From: Roseiarcus fermentans | GTDB lineage: Bacteria; Pseudomonadota; Alphaproteobacteria; Rhizobiales; Beijerinckiaceae | Length of the DNA stretch: 48,997 nucleotides | NCBI RefSeq assembly: GCF_003315135.1 | Contig: NZ_QNRK01000049.1 | Span: forward strand, 1 to 48,997 | Direction: 5' to 3' | Shown here: positions 8,489 to 17,243 of the stretch, in pieces | Layout of the letters: every line of letters starts with the position of its first letter | How positions within the stretch are numbered: the stretch's first letter is position 1 | Translations under genes and position numbers: made by a program | Notes under the pieces: model-generated | The model's database searches: none | What the model was told of the DNA's origin: nothing | Seen by the model: only the letters and a program-made list of their open reading frames with translations

Positions 8489-8521
8489 TACAACAATAAT
8501 GTTGTATCATCTAAAACGCAA
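8489..8521 (-). promoter_or_regulatory. Promoter and operator of the DUF6932-HTH/ImmA-Beta operon
   Basis: TACAACAATAATGTTGTA at 8489-8506 is a perfect inverted repeat (7-bp arms, 4-bp spacer). On the minus strand TTGCGT (8521-8516) and TATTGT (8498-8493) are separated by 17 bases, so the palindrome would cover the -10 region and start site. That geometry is typical of autorepression, probably by the HTH-ImmA/IrrE protein encoded in the operon. Binding is inferred. Confidence 0.6.
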
Positions 8522-8782
8522 GTCCTCTAAAAACGCGTGAAGCGCGACTATCTCCTGCCACCGCAACCGGAGTAGGCGATCGGCGGTTCCAAGGCCGGCA
8601 TTCCCGACAGATGATTGTGACGCAGCGGGCGACGTCGCGCCCGCAGGCAGCGCGCGCTTTCTGACCCACTTTCGCCGTTCGCACTCCGCGATCCGCAACG
8701 TCTGCGTCGATTCCCCGACATTCCATTGCGAACGCGGAACAACCCTCGTGTCGAAGGGAGCCGGCCGGCCGGCCCGGCCCCC
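8522..8782. other. Right flank of the island, no gene seen
   Basis: Composition returns to high GC. Short open frames on minus run through here but show no family resemblance. No integrase, tRNA or clear attachment site is present. Confidence 0.4.
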
Positions 8783-9490
<708 letters not shown>

Positions 9491-9627
9491 GACGACGTCC
9501 CGGCGCGGCGCGTTCCGCCCGCGCCCATAGGCGCCCAACATCCCCGCGCTCGCGAGCGCCCTGGGGCGGCGAGACGCCGTCCCTGCCGTTTCGCGCCTCG
9601 TCCGCGGGCCGGACCGGGGACATTTGC

Positions 9628-10383
9628 TCAGCCATGACCGTCCTCGCCGAGATAGACGGCGCGCACCCGCTCGTCCTTCGCGATCGTCTCCGGATCGCCC
9701 TCGGTCAGCAGCCGTCCCGCGACCAGCACCGAAATGCGCGTCGCGAAGGTGAAGACGAGGTCCATGTCGTGCTCGATCAAGAGGATCGCGACCTCGGCGG
9801 GGAGGGCGGCGAGGGCTGCGAGAATGTCCTGCCGCTCTTCCTCCGGGACGCCCGCGGCCGGCTCGTCGAGCAGCAGCACGCGCGGCCGGGTCGCGAGCGC
9901 CAGGGCGATCTCGAGCAGCCGCTGCTTGCCGTAGGCGAGCCTGTGGGTCGGGACGTCCATGTCGGCTTCGAGCCCGAAGCGGGTGATCAGATCCTCGATC
10001 TCGGCGACGATCGCGGCCCTGGTTCCCGCCACCCGCCAGAAATCGGCGCCGGAGCGGTTGCGCTCGGAGATCGCGAGGCCGAGCGACTCGATCGGCGTCA
10101 GATGGGGAAAGAGCTGGTTGATCTGGAAGGTGCGCGACAGGCCGAGCCGGACGCGCTCGCTCGCCGACACGGCGGTGACGTCCTGGCCGTTCAGGACGAC
10201 ATGGCCCTCGGTCGGCTTGATCACGCCGGTCAGAAGGTTGATCAGCGTCGTCTTGCCGGCGCCGTTGGGGCCGATCAAGGCCTGCCGCGCCCCGGGCTGA
10301 AGCGCGAAGGACACGCTGTCGGTGGCGAGCAGCGCGCCGAACTGCTTCATCAATCCGCGCGCTTCGAGGGCCGGCCTGCTCAT
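9628..10383 (-). CDS. livG: Branched-chain amino acid type ABC transporter ATP-binding protein LivG
   Basis: This is a LivG-type ATPase with Walker A GPNGAGKTT, the LivG-style signature YGKQRLLEIA, Walker B VLLLDEP and an LLIEHDMDLVF switch region. Length is 251 residues. Its ATG overlaps the stop of livM as ATGA, so the two are translationally coupled. The longer open frame upstream of the ATG lies inside livM and is not coding. Confidence 0.9.
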   Translation of the reverse strand: MSRPALEARGLMKQFGALLATDSVSFALQPGARQALIGPNGAGKTTLINLLTGVIKPTEGHVVLNGQDVTAVSASERVRLGLSRTFQINQLFPHLTPIESLGLAISERNRSGADFWRVAGTRAAIVAEIEDLITRFGLEADMDVPTHRLAYGKQRLLEIALALATRPRVLLLDEPAAGVPEEERQDILAALAALPAEVAILLIEHDMDLVFTFATRISVLVAGRLLTEGDPETIAKDERVRAVYLGEDGHG

Positions 10384-11396
10384 GCCGCGCCCCGTCCTGC
10401 GGCCTTCGGCCACACGAGGGCGGCGCGGCTGAGCACGATGTCGCGCAGGCGCTCGCGGCCGACCAGCACCAGCGCCACCAGCAGGAGCCCGATCCAGAAC
10501 TCCCAATATTCCGGGGTCGCGGCCGAGATGACGTCGCGCAGCACGATGAACATCGCCGCGCCGATGATCCCGCCGTACAGGTAGCCCGCGCCGCCGATGA
10601 TCAGCATCAGCAGTCCGTCGGCCGAGCGGTGGAAGTCGAACAGATCGAGCGACACGATCTGCGTGGTCTGGGCGAGCAGCGCTCCGGCCGCGCCGGCATA
10701 GGCCGCTGATACGGTGTAGATCGCGACGATGCGCCAGCCGGTGGCGATGCCGAGCGCGCCGGCCCGAAGCCGGTTCTCGCGGATCGCCGCGAGCGCCAGC
10801 CCGAACGGCGACTGGCGCAGCCGGCGCGCGAGCGCGAACAGGACGAAGAGGACAACGAAGCTGTAGAGCGCCGCGTTGCGCTGGCCGGTGAAGCCGATCG
10901 GGAACAGGCCGAGCACCGGGCTCATGGAAAAGTTCAGGCCGTCGGCGCCGCCGGTGAGCCAGGCGCTGCGGTTGGCGAGTTCGCCGAGCATCAGCGACAC
11001 GCCGAGCGTCACCATGAGCCGGGCGAGGTCGGCGCCGCGCAGCAGCAGCGGCGCGGTGACGAAGCCGAGCGCGCCGGCGGCGAGCGCGCCGACGGCGAGC
11101 CCGAGCGTCGGATCGCCGAGATCCTTGCTGGCGAGGATGGCGGCGGCATAGGCGCCGACGCCGAGGAAGGCCGCCTGCCCGAGCGACACGATGCCGGCGA
11201 GGCCGAGAATGAGGTCGAGCGACAGGGCGAACAGCCCGGCGATAACGATCTCGTTGATCAGCGCCGCCCGAGACGGAAAGGCGAGAATCGTTCCCAGCGC
11301 CGCGAGCCAGAAGACGATCTCGATCGCCCGCCAGCGGCGGCGCCGGGCGAGATGCGCCTCGATCCGGCGGGCGACCGCCGAGGATGCGCCGCTCAT
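10380..11396 (-). CDS. livM: Branched-chain amino acid type ABC transporter permease LivM
   Basis: The 338-residue protein has about nine to ten hydrophobic segments and the LivM hallmark region (GLAGIVSLGQAAFLGVGAYA) plus the cytoplasmic coupling loop with AAIRENRLRAGALG. An N-terminal basic stretch (residues 8-26) precedes the first membrane segment. It starts in the ATGA overlap with the livH stop and ends in the ATGA overlap with the livG start. It would form a heterodimeric channel with LivH. Confidence 0.9.
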   Translation of the reverse strand: MSGASSAVARRIEAHLARRRRWRAIEIVFWLAALGTILAFPSRAALINEIVIAGLFALSLDLILGLAGIVSLGQAAFLGVGAYAAAILASKDLGDPTLGLAVGALAAGALGFVTAPLLLRGADLARLMVTLGVSLMLGELANRSAWLTGGADGLNFSMSPVLGLFPIGFTGQRNAALYSFVVLFVLFALARRLRQSPFGLALAAIRENRLRAGALGIATGWRIVAIYTVSAAYAGAAGALLAQTTQIVSLDLFDFHRSADGLLMLIIGGAGYLYGGIIGAAMFIVLRDVISAATPEYWEFWIGLLLVALVLVGRERLRDIVLSRAALVWPKAAGRGAA

Positions 11397-12256
11397 CGGC
11401 CGTCCCCGCGGGAGAACAGGCCCTGCGGCCGGACGATCAGGGTCGCGACCATGACGCCGTAAATGATGAACGCGCCGATCGACGGGATGTAGTACTTGCC
11501 GGCGACGTCGAGGACGCCGAGCAAGAGCGCGCCGAACAGCGCGCCGAGAATGCCGTTCGAGCCGCCGATGGTGACGACGATCAGCATCGCCACCAGGAAC
11601 TTGAGCGGGAAGGACGGATCGACGCCGCCGACGACATCGGCCGCCAGCGCGCCGCCGAGGCCCGCCAGGCCCGAGCCGACCGCGAACGTGATGGCGAAGA
11701 TGCGGTCGACGTCGATGCCGAGCCCGTTGGCCACGCGGGCGTCGTCGACCGCCGCCCGGAGCTGCGCCCCGAAACGGGTCCTGACCAGGAAGATCTGGAG
11801 CGCCGCCGCGATCGCCCCGCAGACGCCGACGATGAACAGCCGGTAGCGGCTGATCCCGACCCCATACAGGCTGAGGCTGCCGGAGAGCCAGTCCGGCAGG
11901 TGGACCTGCCGCGCCTCGGCGCCGAGCCAATAATCGGCGATCGGCATCGCCATCAGCACGAGGCCGATGGTGAACAGCACCTGGTCGAGCGGGCTCGCGC
12001 CATAGAGGCGGCGGTACAGCGTGCGCTCGAGGACGATTCCGAGGATCGCTGGGACAAGGAACGCCGCCGGCAGCGTGACGAGGAACGGCGCGCCGAGGCG
12101 CTCCATCAGCAGCGCCGTGACGTAGCCGCCGACCATGGCGAAGGCGCCGTGGGCGAGGTTGATGAAGTTCATCAGCCCCAGCGTCACCGAGAGCCCGCTC
12201 GCCAGCACGAACAGCAGCATGCCGTAGGCGACGCCGTCGAACAGGATCGTCAGCAT
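11393..12256 (-). CDS. livH: Branched-chain amino acid type ABC transporter permease LivH
   Basis: The 287-residue integral membrane protein carries the LivH signature LMNFINLAHGAFAMVGGYV near the N-terminus and a coupling loop with RAAVDDARVANGLGI. Length and about eight membrane segments fit the family. It overlaps livM by four bases and lies about 180 bases after livK, with a strong hairpin between. Confidence 0.9.
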   Translation of the reverse strand: MLTILFDGVAYGMLLFVLASGLSVTLGLMNFINLAHGAFAMVGGYVTALLMERLGAPFLVTLPAAFLVPAILGIVLERTLYRRLYGASPLDQVLFTIGLVLMAMPIADYWLGAEARQVHLPDWLSGSLSLYGVGISRYRLFIVGVCGAIAAALQIFLVRTRFGAQLRAAVDDARVANGLGIDVDRIFAITFAVGSGLAGLGGALAADVVGGVDPSFPLKFLVAMLIVVTIGGSNGILGALFGALLLGVLDVAGKYYIPSIGAFIIYGVMVATLIVRPQGLFSRGDGR

Positions 12257-12301
12257 CGGCGGCTGTCCATGTCATGCCCGCGTATGCCGGCCTCCGGAGC
12301 C

Positions 12302-12335
12302 GCGCGGCCGCCGCTTTGGAAGCGGCGGTCCGCGC
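12302..12335 (-). terminator. Strong intercistronic hairpin between livK and livH
   Basis: CCGCCGCTT and AAGCGGCGG pair perfectly around TGG, extended by GCGCGG / CCGCGC outside. Neighbouring sequence (GTCATGCCCGCG upstream, TCTGGATCCCCGCTTTCGC downstream) resembles a REP-type dispersed element. Placed after a binding-protein gene, it may stabilise livK mRNA or reduce read-through into livH. Confidence 0.55.
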
Positions 12336-12437
12336 AACCGGACTCGACTTCACGCGGCGAGTCTGGATCCCCGCTTTCGCAGGGGCGACAGAAGCCGAGA
12401 CTGGGGCGACGCTTCTCCACGGCCGGGGCCGACGCCG

Positions 12438-13613
12438 CTAATGCTTGCCCGCCTTGTAGGGGTCCTTCACGTCGGGAATGGTCGCGAACTCGACGTTGTA
12501 GAGCGCCCCGTCGGTCTTCTCGACCTTGCGGACGTAGATGTTCTGCACGATGTCGCGGGTTTCGGGGTCGATCGAGACCGGGCCGCGCGGGCTCGTCCAG
12601 CTCATGCCCTTCATCGCCGCGAGCAGCGCCGGGCCGCTCGCGTCGCCCTTGGTCTTTTCGAGCGCCCGGTAGACGAGATCCATGCCGTCATAGGCCGCGA
12701 CCGCCATGAAGTTGGGGCGCATGCCGGCGTTGGCCTTCTCGAAGGCGGCGACGAACGCCTTGTTCTCGGGCGAATCGTGGGCGGCGGAATAGTGGTGCGC
12801 GGTCACGGCGCCGAGCGCCGCGTCGCCGATGTCGGCGAGCTGGTCGTCGTCGGTGACGTCGCCGGTTCCGATCAGCTTGACGCCCGCCTTGTCGAGCCCG
12901 CGCTCGACGAACTGCTTCATGAACACCGAGCCGAAGCCCGACGGCACGAACACGAACACCGCGTCCGGCTTGTCATCGGCGACGCGCTGCAGGAACGGGG
13001 CGAAGTCCGGGTTCTTCAGCGGCGCCCGGATTCTCTCCACAATCGTCCCGCCGCCCTTTTCGAACGTCTCCCCGAACCATTTCTCGGCGTCGACGCCCGG
13101 GCCGTAGTCGGTGACGATGGTGACGACCTTCTTGACGCCGTTGTTCAAGGCCCATTGCGCCATCGGCGCCGAGGCCTGCGGCAGCGTGAACGAGGTGCGC
13201 ACGATGAAGGGCGATTTTTCGGTGATGCTCGCGGTCGCGGCGGCGGTGACGATCTCCGGGACTTTCGCTTCCGTCGCGATCGGCGCGGCGGCGAGCGCCA
13301 GCGGCGTCAGCCCGAAGCCCATCAGCGCCGCGGCGTGATCGTTGGCGACCAGGTCCTGCGCGAGGCGCTTGGTGACGTCGGCGGCGCCGGTGTCGTCCTT
13401 GACCGCGAGCACGATTGTCTTGCCGGCGACCGTGTCGCCGTGCTGCTGGAGGTAGAGCTCCGCGCCGGCCTTCTCCTGCTTGCCGGTCGAAGCCGAAGGG
13501 CCCGTCATCGGAAGGATCATGCCGATCGTCACGCTGTTGTCGTCGGCGAGCGCGGGGCTTGCCGCGAGCAGCGCCGCGAGCGCGACGCAGAGCGTGCTGG
13601 TCCTGGCGGTCAT
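12438..13613 (-). CDS. livK: Periplasmic substrate-binding protein of the liv-type ABC transporter
   Basis: A signal peptide (MTARTSTLCVALAALLAA..., cleavage after ALA near residue 23) precedes a type I periplasmic binding fold: VTIGMILPMTGPSASTGKQ is the usual first strand and loop. Length is 391 residues. I chose the ATG at 13613 because GGGAGGAACGAAG precedes it; the upstream in-frame ATG would prepend a non-signal stretch. Neighbours suggest an aromatic or other carboxylic acid ligand; family members bind branched-chain amino acids, amides or benzoate-type compounds. It is about 84 bases after the DUF1932 oxidoreductase. Confidence 0.88.
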   Translation of the reverse strand: MTARTSTLCVALAALLAASPALADDNSVTIGMILPMTGPSASTGKQEKAGAELYLQQHGDTVAGKTIVLAVKDDTGAADVTKRLAQDLVANDHAAALMGFGLTPLALAAAPIATEAKVPEIVTAAATASITEKSPFIVRTSFTLPQASAPMAQWALNNGVKKVVTIVTDYGPGVDAEKWFGETFEKGGGTIVERIRAPLKNPDFAPFLQRVADDKPDAVFVFVPSGFGSVFMKQFVERGLDKAGVKLIGTGDVTDDDQLADIGDAALGAVTAHHYSAAHDSPENKAFVAAFEKANAGMRPNFMAVAAYDGMDLVYRALEKTKGDASGPALLAAMKGMSWTSPRGPVSIDPETRDIVQNIYVRKVEKTDGALYNVEFATIPDVKDPYKAGKH

Positions 13614-13697
13614 CTTCGTTCCTCCCTCAAAGCCGAGCATGGTTTGGACGGTTCTTGTGCGCGACGTTAGCGGCCCGCGACCGCGAGCGAAAGACGG

Positions 13698-14630
13698 TCA
13701 CGGCTGCCGCGGCGGCAGGCGGGCGAGAATCTTGTCGGCAAGGATGCGATAGTCCGCCGCCTCCTCGGGCGTGGCGGCGAGGCGGAGCTCGCCGATCGCC
13801 TGCTGCCATCCGACCGAGGCGGCGGACATGGCGGGATCGAGGCCGAGCAGCTCGACGGTCAGCGCCGCCTCGCGCATCTCGGCCGCGCGCCGGACGCCGT
13901 GGGTCATCACGCGTTCGAGCATGTAGGCCGAGCGGGCCTTCCAGTCGAAGCCCGGATAGGTGTCGTCGAGCGAGTCGAGCACCGTGTCGATGACCCCCGC
14001 CTTCGTCCCGGCGAGCACGCATTCGGCGACCAGCGCCTCGAGCCCCTTCATCATGATCGAGCGGATCATCTTGATCGCCGAGGCCGAGCCGACCGGCCCG
14101 TCGTGGATCGCCGCCGCCATGCCGAGCCCGGCGAGCACGGGGAGCGCGGCTTCGGCGTGCGGCCCGCTGATCAGCAGCGGGGTGCGGTGGAGGCGCGGGT
14201 GGACCGGGGCCATGACCGCCACGTCGACGTAGCGGCCGCCCGCCGCGTCGACCGCTTTCGCGCTGCGCGCCTTGGTCTGCGGGGCGCAGGAATCGCAGTC
14301 GAAGAAAAAGGCGCCGGGCGCGAGCCCCGGCAGAGCGGCGATCGCGGCCTCGTGCGCAGAATCCGCCGTCACGACGGAGAAGACCGAGGTCGCGCCGGCG
14401 ACCGCCGCGGGCGCTGTCGAGGCGCCGATCACGTTCGCCCTGACGTAGTCCGCGCGCTTGCCCTCGCGCACGGCGGCGTCGGGCGAATCGGTCTTGATGT
14501 CGTAGGCGGCGAGCGTGGCGACGAAGCCGGGCTCCGTGCGCCAGCCGGCGAGGAACGCCTGCGCAGCCTCGCCGAATCCGATGAACGCGATCGCCCTCGC
14601 GCTGTCCGCCGTCATGCTCGCGTCACCCAT
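13698..14630 (-). CDS. NAD(P)-dependent oxidoreductase with DUF1932 C-terminal domain
   Basis: Residues about 10-165 form a 6-phosphogluconate / 3-hydroxyisobutyrate dehydrogenase-type NAD-binding domain (IAFIGFGEAAQAFLAG). The C-terminal part (about 190-270, with GPVGSASAIKMIRSIMMKGLEAL) matches DUF1932 and contains the lysine expected in this superfamily's active site. It would be a beta-hydroxyacid-type dehydrogenase; the substrate is unknown. The start is ambiguous: ATG 14630 or ATG 14615 (five residues shorter). It lies between the P450 and livK on the same strand, so probably belongs to the same catabolic operon. Confidence 0.8.
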   Translation of the reverse strand: MGDASMTADSARAIAFIGFGEAAQAFLAGWRTEPGFVATLAAYDIKTDSPDAAVREGKRADYVRANVIGASTAPAAVAGATSVFSVVTADSAHEAAIAALPGLAPGAFFFDCDSCAPQTKARSAKAVDAAGGRYVDVAVMAPVHPRLHRTPLLISGPHAEAALPVLAGLGMAAAIHDGPVGSASAIKMIRSIMMKGLEALVAECVLAGTKAGVIDTVLDSLDDTYPGFDWKARSAYMLERVMTHGVRRAAEMREAALTVELLGLDPAMSAASVGWQQAIGELRLAATPEEAADYRILADKILARLPPRQP

Positions 14631-14726
14631 CGTGTTCCCGGAAGGCGGACGGCCAACCCGTCGAGGCGGCGCACGCCGCTCGACCGCGAGCGGGAGAGGT
14701 CGCCGCCGCCTCGAGCCGCCAAGGCT

Positions 14727-15902
14727 CTAGTGGACCGCAAGCTCCAGCGCCAGAGGGCTGCGGAAGGTCGAGGACGGCATCCAGGCGAGCTGATCGGCGA
14801 CGCGGGCGTAACGGGGCACGACCTTGTGGAACTCCTCGAAGGCGATTTTGGTGGCGAGCCGCGCGATCGACGTGCCGAGGCAGGCGTGCACGCCGCCGCC
14901 GAAGCCGAGATGCCCGCGCGGCTTGCGCGCGATGTCGTAGCGGTCGGGATCGGGAAACTGGCGCTCGTCGCGGTTGCCCGAGCCGTAGGCGAGGCAAACG
15001 AAGTCGCCTTCCCGCATCGTCTGGCCGTGCAGTTCGACGTCGCGCATCAGGCGGCGCTTGAAGCGCTGGGCGGAGGTGTTGAAGCGCAGGCTCTCCTCGA
15101 TCGCGTCCGCGAGCAGGGCGGGGTCGGCCACCACCGCCTCGCGCGCTTCGGCGAAGGTCGCGAGATTATAGGCGAACATCATCATGAAGCCGCCGAGCGA
15201 TTCGACGCCCGCCATGATCAGGGTCGTGGTGGTGAGCAGCACCTCGCGCTCGTCGAGCTTGTCGCCGTCGATCTCGGCGGAGGCGAAGTTCGAGATCAGG
15301 TCGTTGCGCGGCTCGGCGCGGCGCATCGCGATCACCCTGGCGGCGTAGTCGCGCATCCATTCGAAGGCGGCCAGGTGCTCGGGCCCCTTGGCGCGGGTGC
15401 GCGGGTCGCTCTGCACCATGATGACCGCCTTCTCGCGCACCGTCTCCTCGTCGACGATCGCCTCGTCGCCCATCGGCAGGCCGAGCGCGGCGGCGAGGAC
15501 GCGGACGGTGAATTTGGCGGAATAGTCCTTGAAGTCGAACGTCGTCTCGCCGCGCAACTCCTCGGCCGCGCCGCGGGCGATGTCGCGGATCGGGTCGGCG
15601 AGGCCGTCGAGGTTGCGCTTCATGAAGGCGTAATTGACGAGCGCGCGCAGGCGGTCGTGGCGCGGCGGGTCGGTGGTGCCCAGCGTCGCGCCGGCGCGGT
15701 TCGGCAGCTCGGTCATCATGTTGCCGCTGGCCGACGAAAAGGTCTTCCAGTCCTGCCCGGCCCCGACGATGTCGGCGAACCGCGTCAGAATCCACATCTG
15801 CGCTTCCTCCGAGAAGAAGCACGGCGCGGCGGCGCGCAGGCGCTTGTAATAAGGGAACGGATCGGCGTCGACGGACGGCGAATAGGGATCGAAACGCAGC
15901 AT
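14727..15902 (-). CDS. Cytochrome P450
   Basis: The 391-residue protein is a soluble bacterial P450. Visible landmarks are the C-helix region DPPRHDRLRALV, the I-helix AGVES (acid/serine variant of AGxD/ET), the K-helix ExxR in EESLRF, and the heme-binding loop FGGGVHACLG with the proximal cysteine. The start at ATG 15902 gives the usual N-terminal FDPYSPSVDADPFPYYKRLR. No ferredoxin or ferredoxin reductase gene lies nearby, so redox partners must be elsewhere. The operon with a liv-type importer and the divergent PobR-like regulator suggests oxidation of an imported aromatic compound, for example O-demethylation; this is inference. Confidence 0.9.
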   Translation of the reverse strand: MLRFDPYSPSVDADPFPYYKRLRAAAPCFFSEEAQMWILTRFADIVGAGQDWKTFSSASGNMMTELPNRAGATLGTTDPPRHDRLRALVNYAFMKRNLDGLADPIRDIARGAAEELRGETTFDFKDYSAKFTVRVLAAALGLPMGDEAIVDEETVREKAVIMVQSDPRTRAKGPEHLAAFEWMRDYAARVIAMRRAEPRNDLISNFASAEIDGDKLDEREVLLTTTTLIMAGVESLGGFMMMFAYNLATFAEAREAVVADPALLADAIEESLRFNTSAQRFKRRLMRDVELHGQTMREGDFVCLAYGSGNRDERQFPDPDRYDIARKPRGHLGFGGGVHACLGTSIARLATKIAFEEFHKVVPRYARVADQLAWMPSSTFRSPLALELAVH

Positions 15903-15971
15903 GGGCTCCCCCCGGTTATTCTTTGGCGGCAGGATAGCGCCGGGGGCGGCGCGGCGCCCGGTCGAAACCAT

Positions 15972-15990
15972 GTGCAAAAGTTGCACTTTT
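15972..15990. promoter_or_regulatory. Nested palindromic operator between P450 and AraC genes
   Basis: Two overlapping perfect inverted repeats occur: GTGCAA-AAG-TTGCAC (15972-15986) and AAAAGT-TGC-ACTTTT (15976-15990). They lie in the 162-base divergent intergenic region, which is AT-richer than its surroundings, and are the likely binding site of the adjacent AraC-family protein. Confidence 0.5.
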
Positions 15991-16064
15991 CGATCAAACT
16001 TTGCGTCTGAGGCGCGCCTGGCCCCGCAAGGCCCGCCGCCGAAGGCGTTCAGGACCGTCGATCG

Positions 16065-16985
16065 ATGACCGCCCCCTCCGCGAGCCGCCCCGCGGCTCGC
16101 CGCCGCCCCGCCGCGATCCCGAGCTTCTCGCTCTACGGCGAGGACCCGGAGCCGGGGCGCGAGCGTCTCCACATCGAGGACATCCCGTCGCGCAGCCGGC
16201 TGTACGATTGGGAGATCCGGCCGCACGTCCACCACGGGCTCTACCAGACGGTGTGGCTGGCGCGCGGCGGGGCCGCCGTCGCGCTCGACGAATGGCGGGG
16301 CGAGGTGGCGGCGCCGGCGGCGGTGATCGCGCCGCCGGGCGTGGTGCACGGCTTCCGCTTCGCGCCGGACGCCGACGGGCATGTGCTGACCTTGAGCGCG
16401 CGGTTCCTGGTCGAGGGCGAGGCGGAGGCCTCCGCCGCCTTCCGCGCCCTGTTCCTCGCCCCGGGCGTGGTGACGCTTCCCCGCGACGATCCCGCGGTCG
16501 GGCGGATCGACGGGCTCGTGCGCCAGCTCGCAGCCGAATTCGCCTCGCCCGGCGCGGCGGCGTCGCCGGCGCCCGCCTGGCTCGCCCGCGCCGTGGTGTG
16601 GCGCCTCGCCGAGGCGCGCGACCGGATCGGACGGGCCAGCGAGCGGGGCCATCGCCACCAGGCGCTGTTCTCGCGCTTCCTGCTGCTGGTCGAAGCCCAC
16701 CTGCTCGAGCGCTGGCCGCTCGAACGCTACGCCGTCGCCCTCGGGCTCTCGACGCAGCGGCTGAACCGGCTCGCGCGCGCCGAAAGCGGGCGGTCGGCGC
16801 TCGAGATCGTGCACGAGCGGCTGACGCGCGAGGCGTGCCGGAAGCTCACCTGGATCGCGGCGCCGGCGGAGACGCTGGCGGCCGAGCTCGGCTTCGACGA
16901 CCCGGCCTATTTCAACCGCTTCTTCAAGCGCCGGACCGGGCTGACGCCGCGGGCGTGGCGGGAGCGGCAGCGGGCCGCGCCGTGA
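16065..16985 (+). CDS. AraC family transcriptional regulator, PobR-like
   Basis: The N-terminal cupin-like half contains RPHVHHGLYQTVWLARGG, similar to PobR-type regulators that sense 4-hydroxybenzoate-like aromatics. The C-terminal half has two helix-turn-helix segments (around LERYAVALGLSTQRLNRLAR and LAAELGFDDPAYFNRFFKRR). Length is 306 residues. It is divergent from the P450 gene and presumably controls the P450-oxidoreductase-liv operon. The ligand is inferred only from family resemblance and context. Confidence 0.85.
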   Translation: MTAPSASRPAARRRPAAIPSFSLYGEDPEPGRERLHIEDIPSRSRLYDWEIRPHVHHGLYQTVWLARGGAAVALDEWRGEVAAPAAVIAPPGVVHGFRFAPDADGHVLTLSARFLVEGEAEASAAFRALFLAPGVVTLPRDDPAVGRIDGLVRQLAAEFASPGAAASPAPAWLARAVVWRLAEARDRIGRASERGHRHQALFSRFLLLVEAHLLERWPLERYAVALGLSTQRLNRLARAESGRSALEIVHERLTREACRKLTWIAAPAETLAAELGFDDPAYFNRFFKRRTGLTPRAWRERQRAAP

Positions 16986-17012
16986 GGGCCTTCCGTCCGG
17001 GGGGCGCGGCGC

Positions 17013-17183
17013 AGGCAAAGCGGCGTCAGCGCCGACACGGCGCTGCGCCTGGCCAAGGCGCTGGGGACGACGGCGGAACTCTGGCTCAATCTGCAAGCCG
17101 ACTATGATCTTCAGGTCGCGGGACGCGGCCTCGGCAAAATCCTCGACGGCATCGAGCCGGTGAACAAGCCCGAGGCGGCCTGA
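17013..17183 (+). pseudogene. HigA-type antitoxin remnant (3' part only)
   Basis: The frame ending in TGA at 17181-17183 translates to SGVSADTALRLAKALGTTAE, then LWLNLQADYDLQVA, which is the C-terminal half of HigA/XRE antitoxins. The N-terminal half with the first HTH helices and any start codon are missing: upstream is the end of the araC gene. No HigB toxin gene is adjacent. This looks like a truncated leftover. Confidence 0.75.
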
Positions 17184-17243
17184 CCGGAGCTTGTTCACGC
17201 GCCCGCCGGGCAAATGGCCCGCCCGAAACGCCAGCCGCGGCTT

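Noticed and set aside
8507-8698. Minus-strand 63-codon open frame upstream of the DUF6932 operator
   Set aside because: It returns to the high-GC background, has no recognisable domain and no good ribosome binding site, and runs through the operator and promoter region.
5058-8782. Integrase, tRNA or attachment sites bounding the low-GC island
   Set aside because: I looked for a tyrosine recombinase, tRNA-like sequence and matching flanking repeats and found none, so transfer is supported only by composition and gene content.
13899-16010. Very long plus-strand open frame (about 700 codons) opposite the P450 and oxidoreductase genes
   Set aside because: It is an antisense shadow produced by the high GC content; its translation is Arg/Gly/Ala/His-rich without family resemblance, while the minus strand encodes clear enzymes.
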